This document shows positions 1-7,902 of a DNA stretch of 55,549 bases, in pieces. The first letter of the stretch is position 1; every line of letters begins with the position of its first letter. Position numbers and translations under genes: made by a program. The DNA lies in the NCBI RefSeq assembly GCF_009861505.1, contig NZ_WTFT01000008.1, positions 1-55,549 on the forward strand. The letters run 5' to 3'. This DNA is from Pseudomonas izuensis. GTDB lineage: Bacteria > Pseudomonadota > Gammaproteobacteria > Pseudomonadales > Pseudomonadaceae. The notes under the pieces are model-generated. The model was not told the DNA's origin and did no database searches. It worked only from the letters and a program-made list of their open reading frames with translations.

Positions 1-101
1 GCAGCCTCATTTGCTGTCAAGTGGTTATTTTCCGAAGCTTTCAAAGTTTCCTCTGCAACTTCAACCACTTGCGCTGTCGATCTCTCGTCAGCTGGAGGCG
101 A

Positions 102-129
102 ATTCTACAGCGTTACTCGCTGCTGTCAA
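102..129 (-). promoter_or_regulatory. Second tandem stable-RNA type promoter
   Basis: On the minus strand TTGACA (124-129), a 16-base spacer and TAGAAT (102-107) are followed by TCGCCTCC. It lies 146 bases downstream of the promoter at 248-275 in the direction of transcription. A third TTGACA (15-20) sits near the edge, and its -10 would fall outside the window. Tandem promoters of this kind are typical of rRNA operons. Confidence 0.65.
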
Positions 130-247
130 CACCTCTTTTTCAACTTCCTTTCGACTTCGATGACCTGAAGCAACTCACTGTCGAAAACTGCGTAACTCAT
201 TGTTTACCAAGGAGTTTTCCGTTTCGACTGCGCCGGAAGTGGGGCGA

Positions 248-275
248 ATTATAGGCCTCCAGAATCTGCCGTCAA
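248..275 (-). promoter_or_regulatory. Strong stable-RNA type promoter reading left
   Basis: On the minus strand a TTGACG box (270-275) is followed after 16 bases by TATAAT (248-253) and then by a G/C-rich discriminator (TCGCCCC). This is the layout of stringently controlled rRNA and tRNA promoters, and closely resembles the tRNA-Arg promoter at 7281-7308 in this window. It reads off the left edge, so the gene it serves (an rRNA operon is my guess) is not visible. Confidence 0.7.
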
Positions 276-329
276 GCTCTAATTTGGCTGACCTATCAAT
301 TACGTGCAGAAAACCGGAAGCAATCTATT

Positions 330-347
330 TCCTTCTATATAGAAGGA
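330..347. repeat. 18-bp perfect palindrome after arsJ
   Basis: The bases at 330-347 form a perfect palindrome (half-site TCCTTCTAT). It lies 11 bases beyond the arsJ stop codon. It has no unpaired loop and no T-run, so it is a poor intrinsic terminator. It could be a protein-binding site or a 3' hairpin of the arsJ transcript. Confidence 0.5.
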
Positions 348-358
348 GTCAGCGATCG

Positions 359-1573
359 CTACACCGAATGCTTGGGCAGCCCGATAGAAATCAAGGCTGC
401 GAGCAGCACGAATGCGCTTGATATCCACAAGCACGCGCCCAGCCCATACACCTGATAAACCCAGCCGGAGAGCACCGTGCCGATCAGGCGCCCCATGGCG
501 TTGGACATGTAATAAAACCCCACGTCCAGCGACACGCCGTCTTCCTTGGCATAGGACACGATCAGGTAGCTGTGCAGCGACGAATTCACCGCGAACATCG
601 CACCAAAGACCATCAATCCGCCGAGCAGCACCGTCTGCTGCGACAAACCAGTGTTCAACCCGAGCGCAATGGCCGCAGGCAAGCCTGCCAGAGCCAGTGC
701 CCACAGAAACGCCGCACGACCGTCCGGTACATGCCCACGTTTCTTGCCGGTGATGTTGGGCGCGAAGGACTGCACGATGCCGTAGCCAATCACCCAGGCT
801 GCCAGGAAGCCGCCAACCTCCCAGAAGTCCCAGCCGAAGACACTGCTCAGGTAAACCGGCAACGCCACCACAAACCAGACGTCGCGGGCGCCGAACAGAA
901 ACATCCGTGCCGCCGAGAGAATATTTATCGCTCGGCTCTTGGACAGGATGTCACGAAACTTTGGCTTGGCTTTCGCTTTACCCAGATCCTTCTTCAGCAG
1001 GATCAGGCTGCAGATCCAGATCAACGCCAGGACACCCGCCATGGCCAGCAAGGCGCCTTTGAAGCCGATCAGTGCCAGCAAGGCTCCACCCAGAAAGAAG
1101 CCGACACCCTTGAGTGCATTCTTCGAGCCGGTGAGGATGGCCACCCACTGGTAGAGCTTGCCCTGCTGACCATCGGGAACCAACAGCTTGATCGAGCTTT
1201 TGGCACTCATCTTGTTCAGGTCTTTGGCAATTCCTGACAACGCCTGAGCGCCCATCATCCAAGGGATGGTCAGCAAGGCCGAGGGCACTGTCAACATAAG
1301 CAGCGCCGCGACTTGTATGCCCAGCCCGATGTTCATGGTCCGGTTCAAGCCCAACCGCGCGCCGAAATAACCACCCACCAGGTTGGTGATCACGCCAAAC
1401 AGTTCGTAGAACAGAAACAATGCCGCGATTTGAAGCGGGCTGTAGCCCAACGCGTGAAAGTGCAGCACCACCAACATGCGCAGAGCGCCGTCGGTGAGGG
1501 TGAAGGCCCAGTAGTTACCGGTCACAAGCAGGTACTGCCGCACTTCCGGAGCGAGGGCTGACAACGTTTTCAT
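359..1573 (-). CDS. arsJ: Organoarsenical efflux MFS transporter ArsJ
   Basis: This is a 404-residue, wholly hydrophobic major-facilitator protein with about 12 membrane segments and many small residues in the helices. Its family and its position directly after an ArsR gene and a GAPDH gene identify it as ArsJ, which exports 1-arseno-3-phosphoglycerate across the inner membrane. The ATG at 1573 is preceded by an AGGAG box 5 bases away; a GTG six bases further up is also in frame. The gene starts 9 bases after the GAPDH stop, so the two are probably co-transcribed and translationally linked. Its length is normal for the family and the frame is intact. Confidence 0.88.
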   Translation of the reverse strand: MKTLSALAPEVRQYLLVTGNYWAFTLTDGALRMLVVLHFHALGYSPLQIAALFLFYELFGVITNLVGGYFGARLGLNRTMNIGLGIQVAALLMLTVPSALLTIPWMMGAQALSGIAKDLNKMSAKSSIKLLVPDGQQGKLYQWVAILTGSKNALKGVGFFLGGALLALIGFKGALLAMAGVLALIWICSLILLKKDLGKAKAKPKFRDILSKSRAINILSAARMFLFGARDVWFVVALPVYLSSVFGWDFWEVGGFLAAWVIGYGIVQSFAPNITGKKRGHVPDGRAAFLWALALAGLPAAIALGLNTGLSQQTVLLGGLMVFGAMFAVNSSLHSYLIVSYAKEDGVSLDVGFYYMSNAMGRLIGTVLSGWVYQVYGLGACLWISSAFVLLAALISIGLPKHSV

Positions 1574-1582
1574 GACCACTCC

Positions 1583-2587
1583 TCAGACTGCCAGACCGAC
1601 CATTCTGGCCAGTTCGACGGTACGGTTGGCATAGCCCCATTCGTTGTCGTACCAGGCATAGAGTTTGACCTGGGTGCCATTGATAACCATGGTCGACAGC
1701 GCATCGATGATCGATGAACGCGGGTCGGTGCGGTAGTCGATGGACACCAGTGGACGCTCCTCGAAACCGAGGATGTCTTTCAGCTCGTTCTCGGAAGCGT
1801 CCTTGAGGAGTTGATTCACCTCCTCCACAGTGGTGGCTCGCTCGACCTCGAAGACACAGTCAGTCAGTGAAGCGTTGGCCAGCGGCACACGTACGGCATG
1901 ACCATTGAGGCGTCCACGCAGCTCCGGGAAAATTTCGGCGATGGCGGTGGCCGAACCAGTGCTGGTTGGAATCAGGCTCATGCCGGAAGCGCGCGCACGG
2001 CGCAGATCCTTGTGTGGCTGATCGAGGATGCTTTGAGTGTTGGTCAGGTCGTGGATGGTGGTGATCGAGCCGTGACGAATGCCCAGCTTCTCGTGGATGA
2101 CTTTCACCACGGGCGCCAGACAGTTAGTGGTGCACGAAGCGGCGGTGACGATTCGATGTTCATCTGGCTTGAACAACTGATGGTTGACGCCCATGACGAT
2201 GTTCAACGCACCTTTTTCCTTCACTGGAGCGCAGACCACCACACGTTTAACGCCCTGATCCAGGTAAGCCTGCAACACCTCCACGGTTTTCATCTTGCCG
2301 CTGGCCTCGATCACCAGATCGCAACCCGACCAGTCGGTGTCGGCAATCGCTTTGTTCGCAGTGACCTTGATGCGCTTGCGGCCAATCACCACCTGATCGC
2401 CTTCTGCGCAGGCTTCGTTGTGCCAACGACCGTGCACAGAGTCGAAGTTGATCAGGTGTGCATGGGTTGCTGCATCACCGGACGGATCGTTGATCTGCAC
2501 AAATTCAAACTCTGGCCAGTCCCAGGCAGCTCGCAGAGCGAGGCGACCGATCCGACCGAAACCATTGATGCCAACTTTGATAGTCAT
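1583..2587 (-). CDS. ArsJ-associated glyceraldehyde-3-phosphate dehydrogenase
   Basis: This 334-residue GAPDH has an N-terminal NAD-binding Rossmann motif ([10 protein letters not shown], residues 5-14) and the catalytic signature SCTTNCLAP with the nucleophilic Cys at about residue 153. The C terminus carries the usual [11 protein letters not shown]. Family members beside arsJ phosphorylate and oxidise glyceraldehyde-3-phosphate with arsenate in place of phosphate, making the labile 1-arseno-3-phosphoglycerate that ArsJ exports. The gene follows arsR by about 120 bases and precedes arsJ by 9. I place the start at MTIKVGING rather than at the longer upstream ATG, because GAPDH proteins begin there. 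It is probably distinct from the housekeeping Gap enzymes, which are not in this window. Confidence 0.88.
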   Translation of the reverse strand: MTIKVGINGFGRIGRLALRAAWDWPEFEFVQINDPSGDAATHAHLINFDSVHGRWHNEACAEGDQVVIGRKRIKVTANKAIADTDWSGCDLVIEASGKMKTVEVLQAYLDQGVKRVVVCAPVKEKGALNIVMGVNHQLFKPDEHRIVTAASCTTNCLAPVVKVIHEKLGIRHGSITTIHDLTNTQSILDQPHKDLRRARASGMSLIPTSTGSATAIAEIFPELRGRLNGHAVRVPLANASLTDCVFEVERATTVEEVNQLLKDASENELKDILGFEERPLVSIDYRTDPRSSIIDALSTMVINGTQVKLYAWYDNEWGYANRTVELARMVGLAV

Positions 2588-2706
2588 GTTGTTGTGCTCT
2601 GTATCTGTTGTCAGAGGGAGTTCAACTGCGTGTTGAACTGGCTGATGTATTCGATATGGACAGGGTGTTGAATGGCGCGTGGAAGGAGGAATCAAACGAT
2701 CTGCCT

Positions 2707-3063
2707 TTAACAGCAGGCAAGTGCCCGCTCAGGCCGATCACCCATCTCATCAAGGCGTTTTGCATCAGGGCTTAACCAATGCTTGTTGTTTTCGAGCACC
2801 GTAGTCAGCACTTGATGAACCCAGTCCGGCAGATTTGGATGCAGCCGGTAATAGACCCATTGGCCTTGCCGACGGTCAGACAACAGGCCGCAGGTCCGCA
2901 GTTGCGCGAGGTGCCTCGAGACTTTTGGCTGACTCTCGTTCAACGCGCAGGTCAACTCGCAAACACACAGCTCACCTTCACGGGTGATGAGCAGCATCGT
3001 GCGCACCCGAGTATCGTCAGCCAGGCATTTGAAAACAGTGGTCGGTGTCAGATGGTCAGTCAT
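2707..3063 (-). CDS. arsR: ArsR-family arsenic-responsive repressor
   Basis: This 118-residue winged-helix repressor carries the ELCVCEL motif (Cys33 and Cys35) in the DNA-recognition region, which in ArsR binds As(III) and releases DNA. A terminal Cys-Cys pair (117-118) adds possible ligands. It is the first intact gene of the minus-strand ars cassette, ahead of GAPDH and arsJ. Its start lies only 8 bases after the stop of the decayed arsC. No strong Shine-Dalgarno is visible, so translation may originally have been coupled to arsC. A palindrome 300 bases upstream (3365-3386) is the likely operator. Confidence 0.88.
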   Translation of the reverse strand: MTDHLTPTTVFKCLADDTRVRTMLLITREGELCVCELTCALNESQPKVSRHLAQLRTCGLLSDRRQGQWVYYRLHPNLPDWVHQVLTTVLENNKHWLSPDAKRLDEMGDRPERALACC

Positions 3064-3071
3064 ATCGTTTC

Positions 3072-3350
3072 TCAGCGCTTGTTTTTGACCAAGACGAACA
3101 TCTTGATGCGCTCATGAATTTCGTGGAGGGCATGACGGAAGTCCTCGGGTTGGTGCTGGTCACTGGCTCCTCAAAACTTCAGGCCAACGCCTCAACTGCT
3201 TCAGGTAACGAGAGGCAATCGGCTGCGGCCTTATCACACAAGGTGATGACGCAATCGAAACGCTCACCTCGGAATTCGTGTATCGACTTGCTGCGTAATC
3301 CTTCGCTACTCATACCGATATGTGAGAACACCCTGTGAGGCTTCAGCTCG
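3072..3350 (-). pseudogene. Decayed arsenate reductase (LMW-phosphatase ArsC type)
   Basis: On the minus strand one frame reads GMSSEGLRSKS, then FDCVITLCDKAAADC, and stops at about 3180. These are the middle blocks of thioredoxin-type ArsC (compare the usual STEGL-SKS and ITVCDKAAGE-CP). A different frame then continues as EDFRHALHEIHERI to a stop at 3072, which matches the ArsC C-terminal helix. The N-terminal P-loop with its catalytic Cys is missing. The gene is therefore truncated at its 5' end and frameshifted near 3150-3180. It sits between the presumed operator and arsR, so it was once the first gene of the operon. Confidence 0.72.
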
Positions 3351-3364
3351 TATATGGTTTTTCG

Positions 3365-3386
3365 AATATATGGTTTTCCATATATT
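3365..3386. promoter_or_regulatory. Candidate ArsR operator (perfect inverted repeat)
   Basis: A perfect 9-bp inverted repeat with arms AATATATGG and CCATATATT is separated by TTTT. A further TATATGG copy lies just to its left (about 3351-3357). AT-rich dyads with ATAT cores are typical of ArsR sites. It lies immediately upstream of the arsC remnant. If it is the operator, the cassette is still under ArsR control through a leader made of arsC debris. Confidence 0.5.
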
Positions 3387-3596
3387 AAGTAAAGGCGGTG
3401 GACGCCGATCCGCGAGCGACTCTTATCGAAGCGAAGGGCGCAAGATGGTTTTTCGACAGGGAAGCAGACTCCCCAATCAGAACTGATTGAGGTTGCGTAT
3501 CGTTGGTAAATCGCGAAAAGCCACCCGCTATTGCACCCGCCCTGCCCCATGGACGCATAGCTGATAAATGATGAATGCTGGAGGTAGCGAATAATA

Positions 3597-3673
3597 TGGT
3601 GTCCCAGGGCAGGTTCGAACTGCCAACCTTCCCCTTAGGAGGGGGATGCTCTATCCAATTGAGCTACTGAGAC
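3597..3673 (-). tRNA. tRNA-Arg (anticodon CCT)
   Basis: Read on the minus strand, a 7-bp acceptor stem (GTCTCAG with CTGGGAC), a D-arm, an anticodon loop CTCCTAA with anticodon CCT, a TTCGA T-loop and an encoded CCA end can all be drawn. The 3' end points left towards the arsenic cassette. tRNA-Arg(CCT) genes are known integration sites for genomic islands. Confidence 0.95.
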
Positions 3674-4308
3674 ACAAATGTCTGCGAGGATACGCAGAGC
3701 GGTAGACGGCGAGCATGTTAACGGGCAAGCCTGCCTTTGTCATGTCGTCCGTGGGCTTTTTAAGTGTAGGCAGATGCTCCACTGAGCCGCGAAGTTTTAC
3801 CGGGCAAACCAAGAAGCGACTCACTTCCCTTAATGACGGAAGCAGAAACGCCAGGTATTTACTGTTCGAGCGAGCCAGACGGTTCCGTCGCGGTCGACCC
3901 CGCCCCCCTCCCCCTCTAACAGATTATTTGCCATCCATCCTAAATAGGTCTCACTGCACACGCACCTCTAGTAAATCGGCCATTTGCCACTATCCTGTAA
4001 AAGGTAAGGAACAGCCGCATGACATGCCCTCAGATATTTCGACTTCGGCTGGAGGGCTGAGGACGCGGTCAGCGATACGGACCCAGACAGCTTTCCAAAC
4101 CAGTCCGCATTTCTGATAATTGGTGCTGGCATAACGCCTTTATCCAGTTCAATATTTGTCACAGAATTGACGCCAATGATCTGGCTACTTTGAGGCATGA
4201 TGCCAGCCTCTATCAATTCAGGTTGAACATTTGGCCATTGCGCTTGTCGTATCAGACATCCTGCGGCCAATCCCGAGAACCGCTCCCCTGAACTAACCGG
4301 TTAAATAT
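3674..4308. other. Gene-poor spacer between tRNA-Arg and amrZ
   Basis: I see no convincing gene in this 635-base stretch. Open frames of about 100-130 codons on both strands lack ribosome-binding sites and have low-complexity or Arg/Ser-rich composition. The right-hand end carries the amrZ promoter region. Confidence 0.5.
4225..4251 (+). promoter_or_regulatory. Possible AlgU/AlgT-type promoter of amrZ
   Basis: A GAACAT box (4225-4230) is followed after 16 bases by TCGTA (4247-4251), compared with the envelope-stress sigma consensus GAACTT-N16-TCTGA. It lies 57 bases upstream of amrZ. amrZ is known to be under AlgU control in pseudomonads. The -10 match is only partial. Confidence 0.35.
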
Positions 4309-4635
4309 ATGCGCCCATTGAAACAGGCAATTTATTCCAGCCGTACGGCTGACAAGTTCGTCGTACGTCTGCCAGACGGAATGCGTGAACGCATTGCCGA
4401 GGTGGCTCGCAATCATCACCGCAGCATGAACTCCGAAATCATCGCGCGCCTTGAGCAAAGCCTTATTCAGGAAGGCGCACTGGGCGAAGAATTAAGCATG
4501 CGCCTGGACAGCCCAGAGCTCTCGTTACACGAACGTGAATTGCTGCAACGCTTCCGCCAACTCTCCCACCGCCAGCAAAACGCTCTCGTCTCACTCATTG
4601 CCCATGATGCCGAGATGGCTGCTGACGCCTCCTGA
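4309..4635 (+). CDS. amrZ: Ribbon-helix-helix regulator AmrZ (alginate and motility)
   Basis: This 108-residue protein matches AmrZ of P. aeruginosa almost along its length: MRPLKQA at the start, the Arc/MetJ-type ribbon-helix-helix block [20 protein letters not shown] (about 16-35), the [14 protein letters not shown] helix, and a C-terminal tetramerisation segment ([15 protein letters not shown]). AmrZ binds DNA as a tetramer and controls alginate, motility, cyclic-di-GMP genes and iron genes. Immediately downstream is a good intrinsic terminator, so it is monocistronic. The window does not show the autoregulatory sites clearly, although a short AACCGGTT palindrome lies close to the start. 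Confidence 0.92.
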   Translation: MRPLKQAIYSSRTADKFVVRLPDGMRERIAEVARNHHRSMNSEIIARLEQSLIQEGALGEELSMRLDSPELSLHERELLQRFRQLSHRQQNALVSLIAHDAEMAADAS

Positions 4636-4653
4636 TTCAAACACTGAAAGCTC

Positions 4654-4681
4654 AAGCCAGCCTGATCGCTGGCTTTTTTTT
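4654..4681 (+). terminator. Terminator of amrZ
   Basis: An AAGCCAGC / GCTGGCTT stem with a 6-base loop is followed by a run of eight T on the plus strand, 19 bases after the amrZ stop. Confidence 0.85.
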
Positions 4682-4698
4682 GCCTGAAATTCGGGCAT

Positions 4699-4727
4699 AA
4701 AAAAACCCGCGGATGGCGGGTTTTTTT
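4699..4727 (-). terminator. Terminator of mgtE
   Basis: Arms AAAAACCCGC and GCGGGTTTTT flank a short loop. The stem is flanked by A and T runs on both sides, so it can act in both directions. It lies 13 bases past the mgtE stop. Confidence 0.82.
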
Positions 4728-4739
4728 CTCGCAAGAAAC

Positions 4740-6182
4740 TCAGAGCAGGAAGATCGTGGCCAGCCCGAGGAAAATGAAGAAGCCACCGCTATCGGTCATA
4801 GCCGTGATCATTACACTCGCGCCCATCGCCGGGTCGCGCCCAAGCCGCGCGAGCGTCATCGGAATCAAAACCCCCATCAACGCCGCAAGCAACAGGTTTA
4901 GGGTCATGGCAGCAGTCATCACCACTCCCAAAGACCAGCTGCCGTAAAGCAGGTAAGCAACAACGCCGATCACCCCACCCCAGACCACACCATTGATCAG
5001 TGCAACCGCCAATTCCTTGCGCATTAGTCGCGAAGTATTACCGGTGCTCACCTGATCCAGCGCCATGGCTCGAACGATCATGGTGATGGTCTGGTTACCG
5101 GAGTTGCCACCGATACCCGCCACGATCGGCATCAACGCCGCAAGCGCCACAAGCTTCTCGATGGAACCCTCGAACAGACCAATCACCCGAGATGCAACGA
5201 ATGCGGTGATCAAGTTTATCGCCAGCCAAGCCCAACGGTTGCGCAGCGATTTCCAGACCGATGCGAAAATATCTTCTTCTTCACGCAGACCCGCCATGTT
5301 GAGAACTTCGTTTTCGCTCTCTTCACGAATCAGGTCGACCATCTCATCGATGGTCAGACGACCAATCAGTTTGCCGTTTTTATCGACCACTGGTGCGGAA
5401 ATCAGGTCATAACGCTCAAACGCCTGGGCGGCATCGTAGGCCTCTTCGTCCGGATGAAAACTCACCGGGTCGCTGGCCATGACTTCAGAAACCTGCTTCT
5501 CCGGATCATTGACCAGCAAACGCTTGATCGGAAGCACACCCTTGAGGACACCGTCGTAGTCGACCACGAACAGTTTATCTGTATGGCCGGGCAACTCCTT
5601 GAGTCGCCGCAAGTAACGCAGAACCACTTCGAGACTGACATCCTCGCGGATGGTCACCATCTCGAAGTCCATCAATGCACCGACCTGCTCCTCGTCATAG
5701 GACAAAGCAGACCGTACGCGCTCGCGCTGCTGGGCATCGAGGGTTTCCATCAACTCGTGGACGACGTCTCGTGGCAGCTCGGAGGCCAGGTCAGCAAGTT
5801 CGTCTGCATCCATGTCCTTGGCAGCGGCCAGGAGCTCGTGATCGTCCATGTCGGCGATCAGGGTTTCACGGACCGAGTCGGATACTTCGAGAAGAATGTC
5901 GCCGTCGCGATCAGCCTTGACCAATTGCCAGAGTGTCAGACGATCGTCCAGCGGCAAGGCTTCAAGGATGTAGGCAACGTCGGCGGAGTGCAGATCATCG
6001 AGCTTGCGCTGCAGTTCGACGAGGTTCTGCCGGTGAACCAGGTTTTCGACCCGGTCATGATGCGGGCCTTCCTGGCGGTGAGTCAGGTCTTCAACCACTC
6101 GCTGACGCTGCAACAGCTCAACAACTTGAGCGAGGCGGTCCTGCAAGCTTTCCTGTGTTTTCTTTACTTCAATTTCAGACAT
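4740..6182 (-). CDS. mgtE: Magnesium transporter MgtE
   Basis: This 480-residue protein has the full MgtE layout: a cytosolic N domain of alpha-helical repeats (about 30-130), a tandem CBS domain pair (about 130-255) that senses Mg2+, a connecting helix, and five membrane segments in the last 170 residues, including the conserved PIVAGIGGNSGNQ pore motif. It forms a homodimeric Mg2+ channel in the inner membrane, gated by internal Mg2+. I chose the start at MSEIEVKK, which has a GGAG box upstream; the longer frame adds ten atypical residues. It converges on amrZ, with terminators between them. Confidence 0.92.
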   Translation of the reverse strand: MSEIEVKKTQESLQDRLAQVVELLQRQRVVEDLTHRQEGPHHDRVENLVHRQNLVELQRKLDDLHSADVAYILEALPLDDRLTLWQLVKADRDGDILLEVSDSVRETLIADMDDHELLAAAKDMDADELADLASELPRDVVHELMETLDAQQRERVRSALSYDEEQVGALMDFEMVTIREDVSLEVVLRYLRRLKELPGHTDKLFVVDYDGVLKGVLPIKRLLVNDPEKQVSEVMASDPVSFHPDEEAYDAAQAFERYDLISAPVVDKNGKLIGRLTIDEMVDLIREESENEVLNMAGLREEEDIFASVWKSLRNRWAWLAINLITAFVASRVIGLFEGSIEKLVALAALMPIVAGIGGNSGNQTITMIVRAMALDQVSTGNTSRLMRKELAVALINGVVWGGVIGVVAYLLYGSWSLGVVMTAAMTLNLLLAALMGVLIPMTLARLGRDPAMGASVMITAMTDSGGFFIFLGLATIFLL

Positions 6183-6502
6183 AGGCGAACTCCACTCCCA
6201 GCAGTGGAGCACGCCGGAAGGATCAATCAGTCAATTCATGATTGGAAAAACGGTTTACTGAGTAACTACTGGGTAAGTCCATGGAGGTATTCCACAAGCC
6301 CCGGCGGGGCTGACGGGCGCAATGATACACCGCCTGACGGTTTTAAATGTTAAAAAATCGCGGCTGAAACAAGCGCTTGCAAGACAAACTTGAGCGCCGT
6401 CCTGATCCTTAAAAGTGCGACGACTCATCCTGAAAAGAAAACACACCACAGCGGAAAAATGTGGCGGCTACCCTTGAAGCCAACCGTCACGGAGGACGCT
6501 TG

Positions 6503-7021
6503 ATGTCATCGAACACGCAGTTCTGTTTTCTTATTGCCCTGCTCTGCCCGCCCTGTGCGCTTGCCACGACCATTCACCGATGCGAGGCACCCAACGGGCA
6601 TATCACCTACACGACGCTAAGCTGTGCGATCGGCGAAAGCGTTACGGCCCATGAAGTCCGCACACCAACAGCCGGCAGCGTGGCACCCACCCTCATGCCC
6701 GAAGCCGAATCTCGCGCAACTTCAGGCGTGAAGATTCAAGACAGAGATCCAACCGTTGTCGGTAAGACAGAAGACAAATGTGGAAGCCTGATCAGTGCGA
6801 GAGAGCGGCGCGAAGCCATTCTCAATCAACGGATTGTTGCAGGCATGACTCAGCAAGACGTTGAAAGTGCTCTCGGCAAGCCGAGCAAGATCAGTATTCG
6901 GAATTCGAGCACGAGCTATCGTTACGCAACCAAGCGAAGTCGTAGCGCCTACATAGAATTCGATGAGAGAGGATGCACGAAGGGAAAAGCCAAATCCCAG
7001 ACGGCAAAAAGCCCGCATTAA
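6503..7021 (+). CDS. Small exported protein, DUF4124/BamE-like features
   Basis: This 172-residue protein begins with a signal peptide (cleavage near CALA-TT, about residue 22). A short DUF4124-like strand follows (HRCEAPNGHITYTTLSC). A later segment, RIVAGMTQQDVESALGKPSKI, resembles the GMT-x2-V-x5-G-P turn of BamE/SmpA-type lipid-binding folds. No lipobox is evident. The start is set by a strong GGAGG box 7 bases upstream. Its stop codon lies inside the terminator hairpin. The function is unknown; the cell envelope is the likely location. Confidence 0.65.
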   Translation: MSSNTQFCFLIALLCPPCALATTIHRCEAPNGHITYTTLSCAIGESVTAHEVRTPTAGSVAPTLMPEAESRATSGVKIQDRDPTVVGKTEDKCGSLISARERREAILNQRIVAGMTQQDVESALGKPSKISIRNSSTSYRYATKRSRSAYIEFDERGCTKGKAKSQTAKSPH

Positions 7022-7032
7022 ATGCGGGCTTT
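7008..7032 (+). terminator. Terminator overlapping the end of the 6503 gene
   Basis: The arms AAAGCCCGCAT and ATGCGGGCTTT form a tight hairpin. The TAA stop of the upstream gene is in the loop. A short T-run follows. Being symmetric, it may also end leftward transcripts from the tRNA-Arg pair. Confidence 0.75.
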
Positions 7033-7040
7033 CTGTTGTA

Positions 7041-7117
7041 TGGTGCACTCGACAGGATTCGAACCTGTGACCGCTCGGTTCGTAGCCGAGTACTCTATCC
7101 AGCTGAGCTACGAGTGC
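7041..7117 (-). tRNA. tRNA-Arg (anticodon ACG), copy 1
   Basis: The acceptor stem is GCACTCG, the anticodon loop CTACGAA (anticodon ACG, read as ICG after deamination), the T-loop TTCGAAT, and CCA is encoded. It is identical to the copy at 7190-7266, 72 bases away. Both are probably made from the promoter at 7281-7308. Confidence 0.96.
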
Positions 7118-7189
7118 ATTTTGTGTTTTTAGACCAGACCACAACTGGTTGAAACAGAGTAGCTCACATCACTGCAAACAACTCTTAAA

Positions 7190-7266
7190 TGGTGCACTCG
7201 ACAGGATTCGAACCTGTGACCGCTCGGTTCGTAGCCGAGTACTCTATCCAGCTGAGCTACGAGTGC
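7190..7266 (-). tRNA. tRNA-Arg (anticodon ACG), copy 2
   Basis: The same sequence as the gene at 7041-7117. It is the promoter-proximal copy. The two units have short, unlike spacers, indicating an old tandem duplication of the tRNA gene itself. Confidence 0.96.
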
Positions 7267-7280
7267 ATTTGTTGCCGCGC

Positions 7281-7308
7281 ATTATAGGCCGTCTAATCTC
7301 TATGTCAA
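7281..7308 (-). promoter_or_regulatory. Promoter of the tRNA-Arg(ACG) pair
   Basis: On the minus strand TTGACA (7303-7308), 16 bases and TATAAT (7281-7286) precede a GCGCGGC discriminator. This is a near-consensus stable-RNA promoter, about 15 bases upstream of the tRNA 5' end. Confidence 0.8.
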
Positions 7309-7373
7309 ACACTTTTTCTAGTAATTTCAACAACTTACCGAAGAAGCCAGATTACAACGTACTACGCAAATAA

Positions 7374-7464
7374 TGGCGGAGAACGGGGGATTCGAACCCC
7401 CGACACCCTTTTGAGGTGTACTCCCTTAGCAGGGGAGCGCCTTCGGCCACTCGGCCAGCTCTCC
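7374..7464 (-). tRNA. tRNA-Ser (anticodon GCT)
   Basis: The 91-base gene on the minus strand has a long variable arm, as expected for serine. The acceptor stem is GGAGAGC, the anticodon loop CTGCTAA (anticodon GCT), and CCA is encoded. Confidence 0.96.
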
Positions 7465-7478
7465 GCAACACGGGGCGT

Positions 7479-7507
7479 ATATTAACCAGCTTCTTCCCCG
7501 TTTGCAA
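7479..7507 (-). promoter_or_regulatory. Promoter of tRNA-Ser(GCT)
   Basis: TTGCAA (7502-7507), a 17-base spacer and TAATAT (7479-7484) followed by ACGCCCC lie on the minus strand between csrA and the tRNA. The -10 ends 15 bases before the tRNA. Confidence 0.6.
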
Positions 7508-7526
7508 ACATAAAAAACGATAAAAA

Positions 7527-7715
7527 TTAATGGCTTGGTTCTTCGTCCTTCTCTTTCTTGATGCGCAGGTAAATTTCCTCACGGTGGACAGCCACCTCTT
7601 TAGGCGCGTTCACCCCAATGCGCACTTGATTTCCTTTGACGCCGAGCACGGTCACGGTGATTTCGCCATCACCAATAATCAGGCTTTCTGCGCACCGACG
7701 AGTCAGAATCAACAT
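7527..7715 (-). CDS. csrA: Carbon storage regulator CsrA/RsmA
   Basis: This 62-residue protein starts [16 protein letters not shown] and includes the conserved core [27 protein letters not shown], so it is a complete CsrA. The homodimer binds GGA motifs in mRNA leaders and represses translation of secondary-metabolism and biofilm genes in pseudomonads, opposed by RsmY/Z-type RNAs. Position after lysC and before tRNA-Ser matches rsmA of P. aeruginosa. It lies about 140 bases downstream of the lysC terminator, so it probably has its own promoter. Confidence 0.95.
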   Translation of the reverse strand: MLILTRRCAESLIIGDGEITVTVLGVKGNQVRIGVNAPKEVAVHREEIYLRIKKEKDEEPSH

Positions 7716-7855
7716 ACCTTTCTCCTCACGCCTTACATTTCAGGGACAACAGTCTGCAAAAAAAAGGCACTCGACCTACAACCAAAGCGGTCGTTGGCCT
7801 ACATGCCTGAGTATTGACTAGCGCGAGCAAAAGAACAGCCTCGGGGTCACGCCAT

Positions 7856-7892
7856 TCAAAAAAACAAAGGGCGCGGTCAGACCGCGCCCTTT
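7856..7892 (-). terminator. Terminator of lysC
   Basis: An 11-bp stem (AAAGGGCGCGG with its complement, 7866-7892) is followed on the minus strand by a T-rich run (7856-7865). It lies about 10 bases past the lysC stop. Confidence 0.85.
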
Positions 7893-7902
7893 GGCAAACG
7901 CA

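Noticed and set aside
3715..4116. 133-codon frame upstream of amrZ
   Set aside because: Low-complexity (Pro/Arg/Ser) residues, no ribosome-binding site, and no family in memory.
4225..4251. A firm AlgU promoter call for amrZ
   Set aside because: Only the -35 fits well; the -10 (TCGTA) differs at two of five positions, so it is kept as a low-confidence feature and not as a finding.
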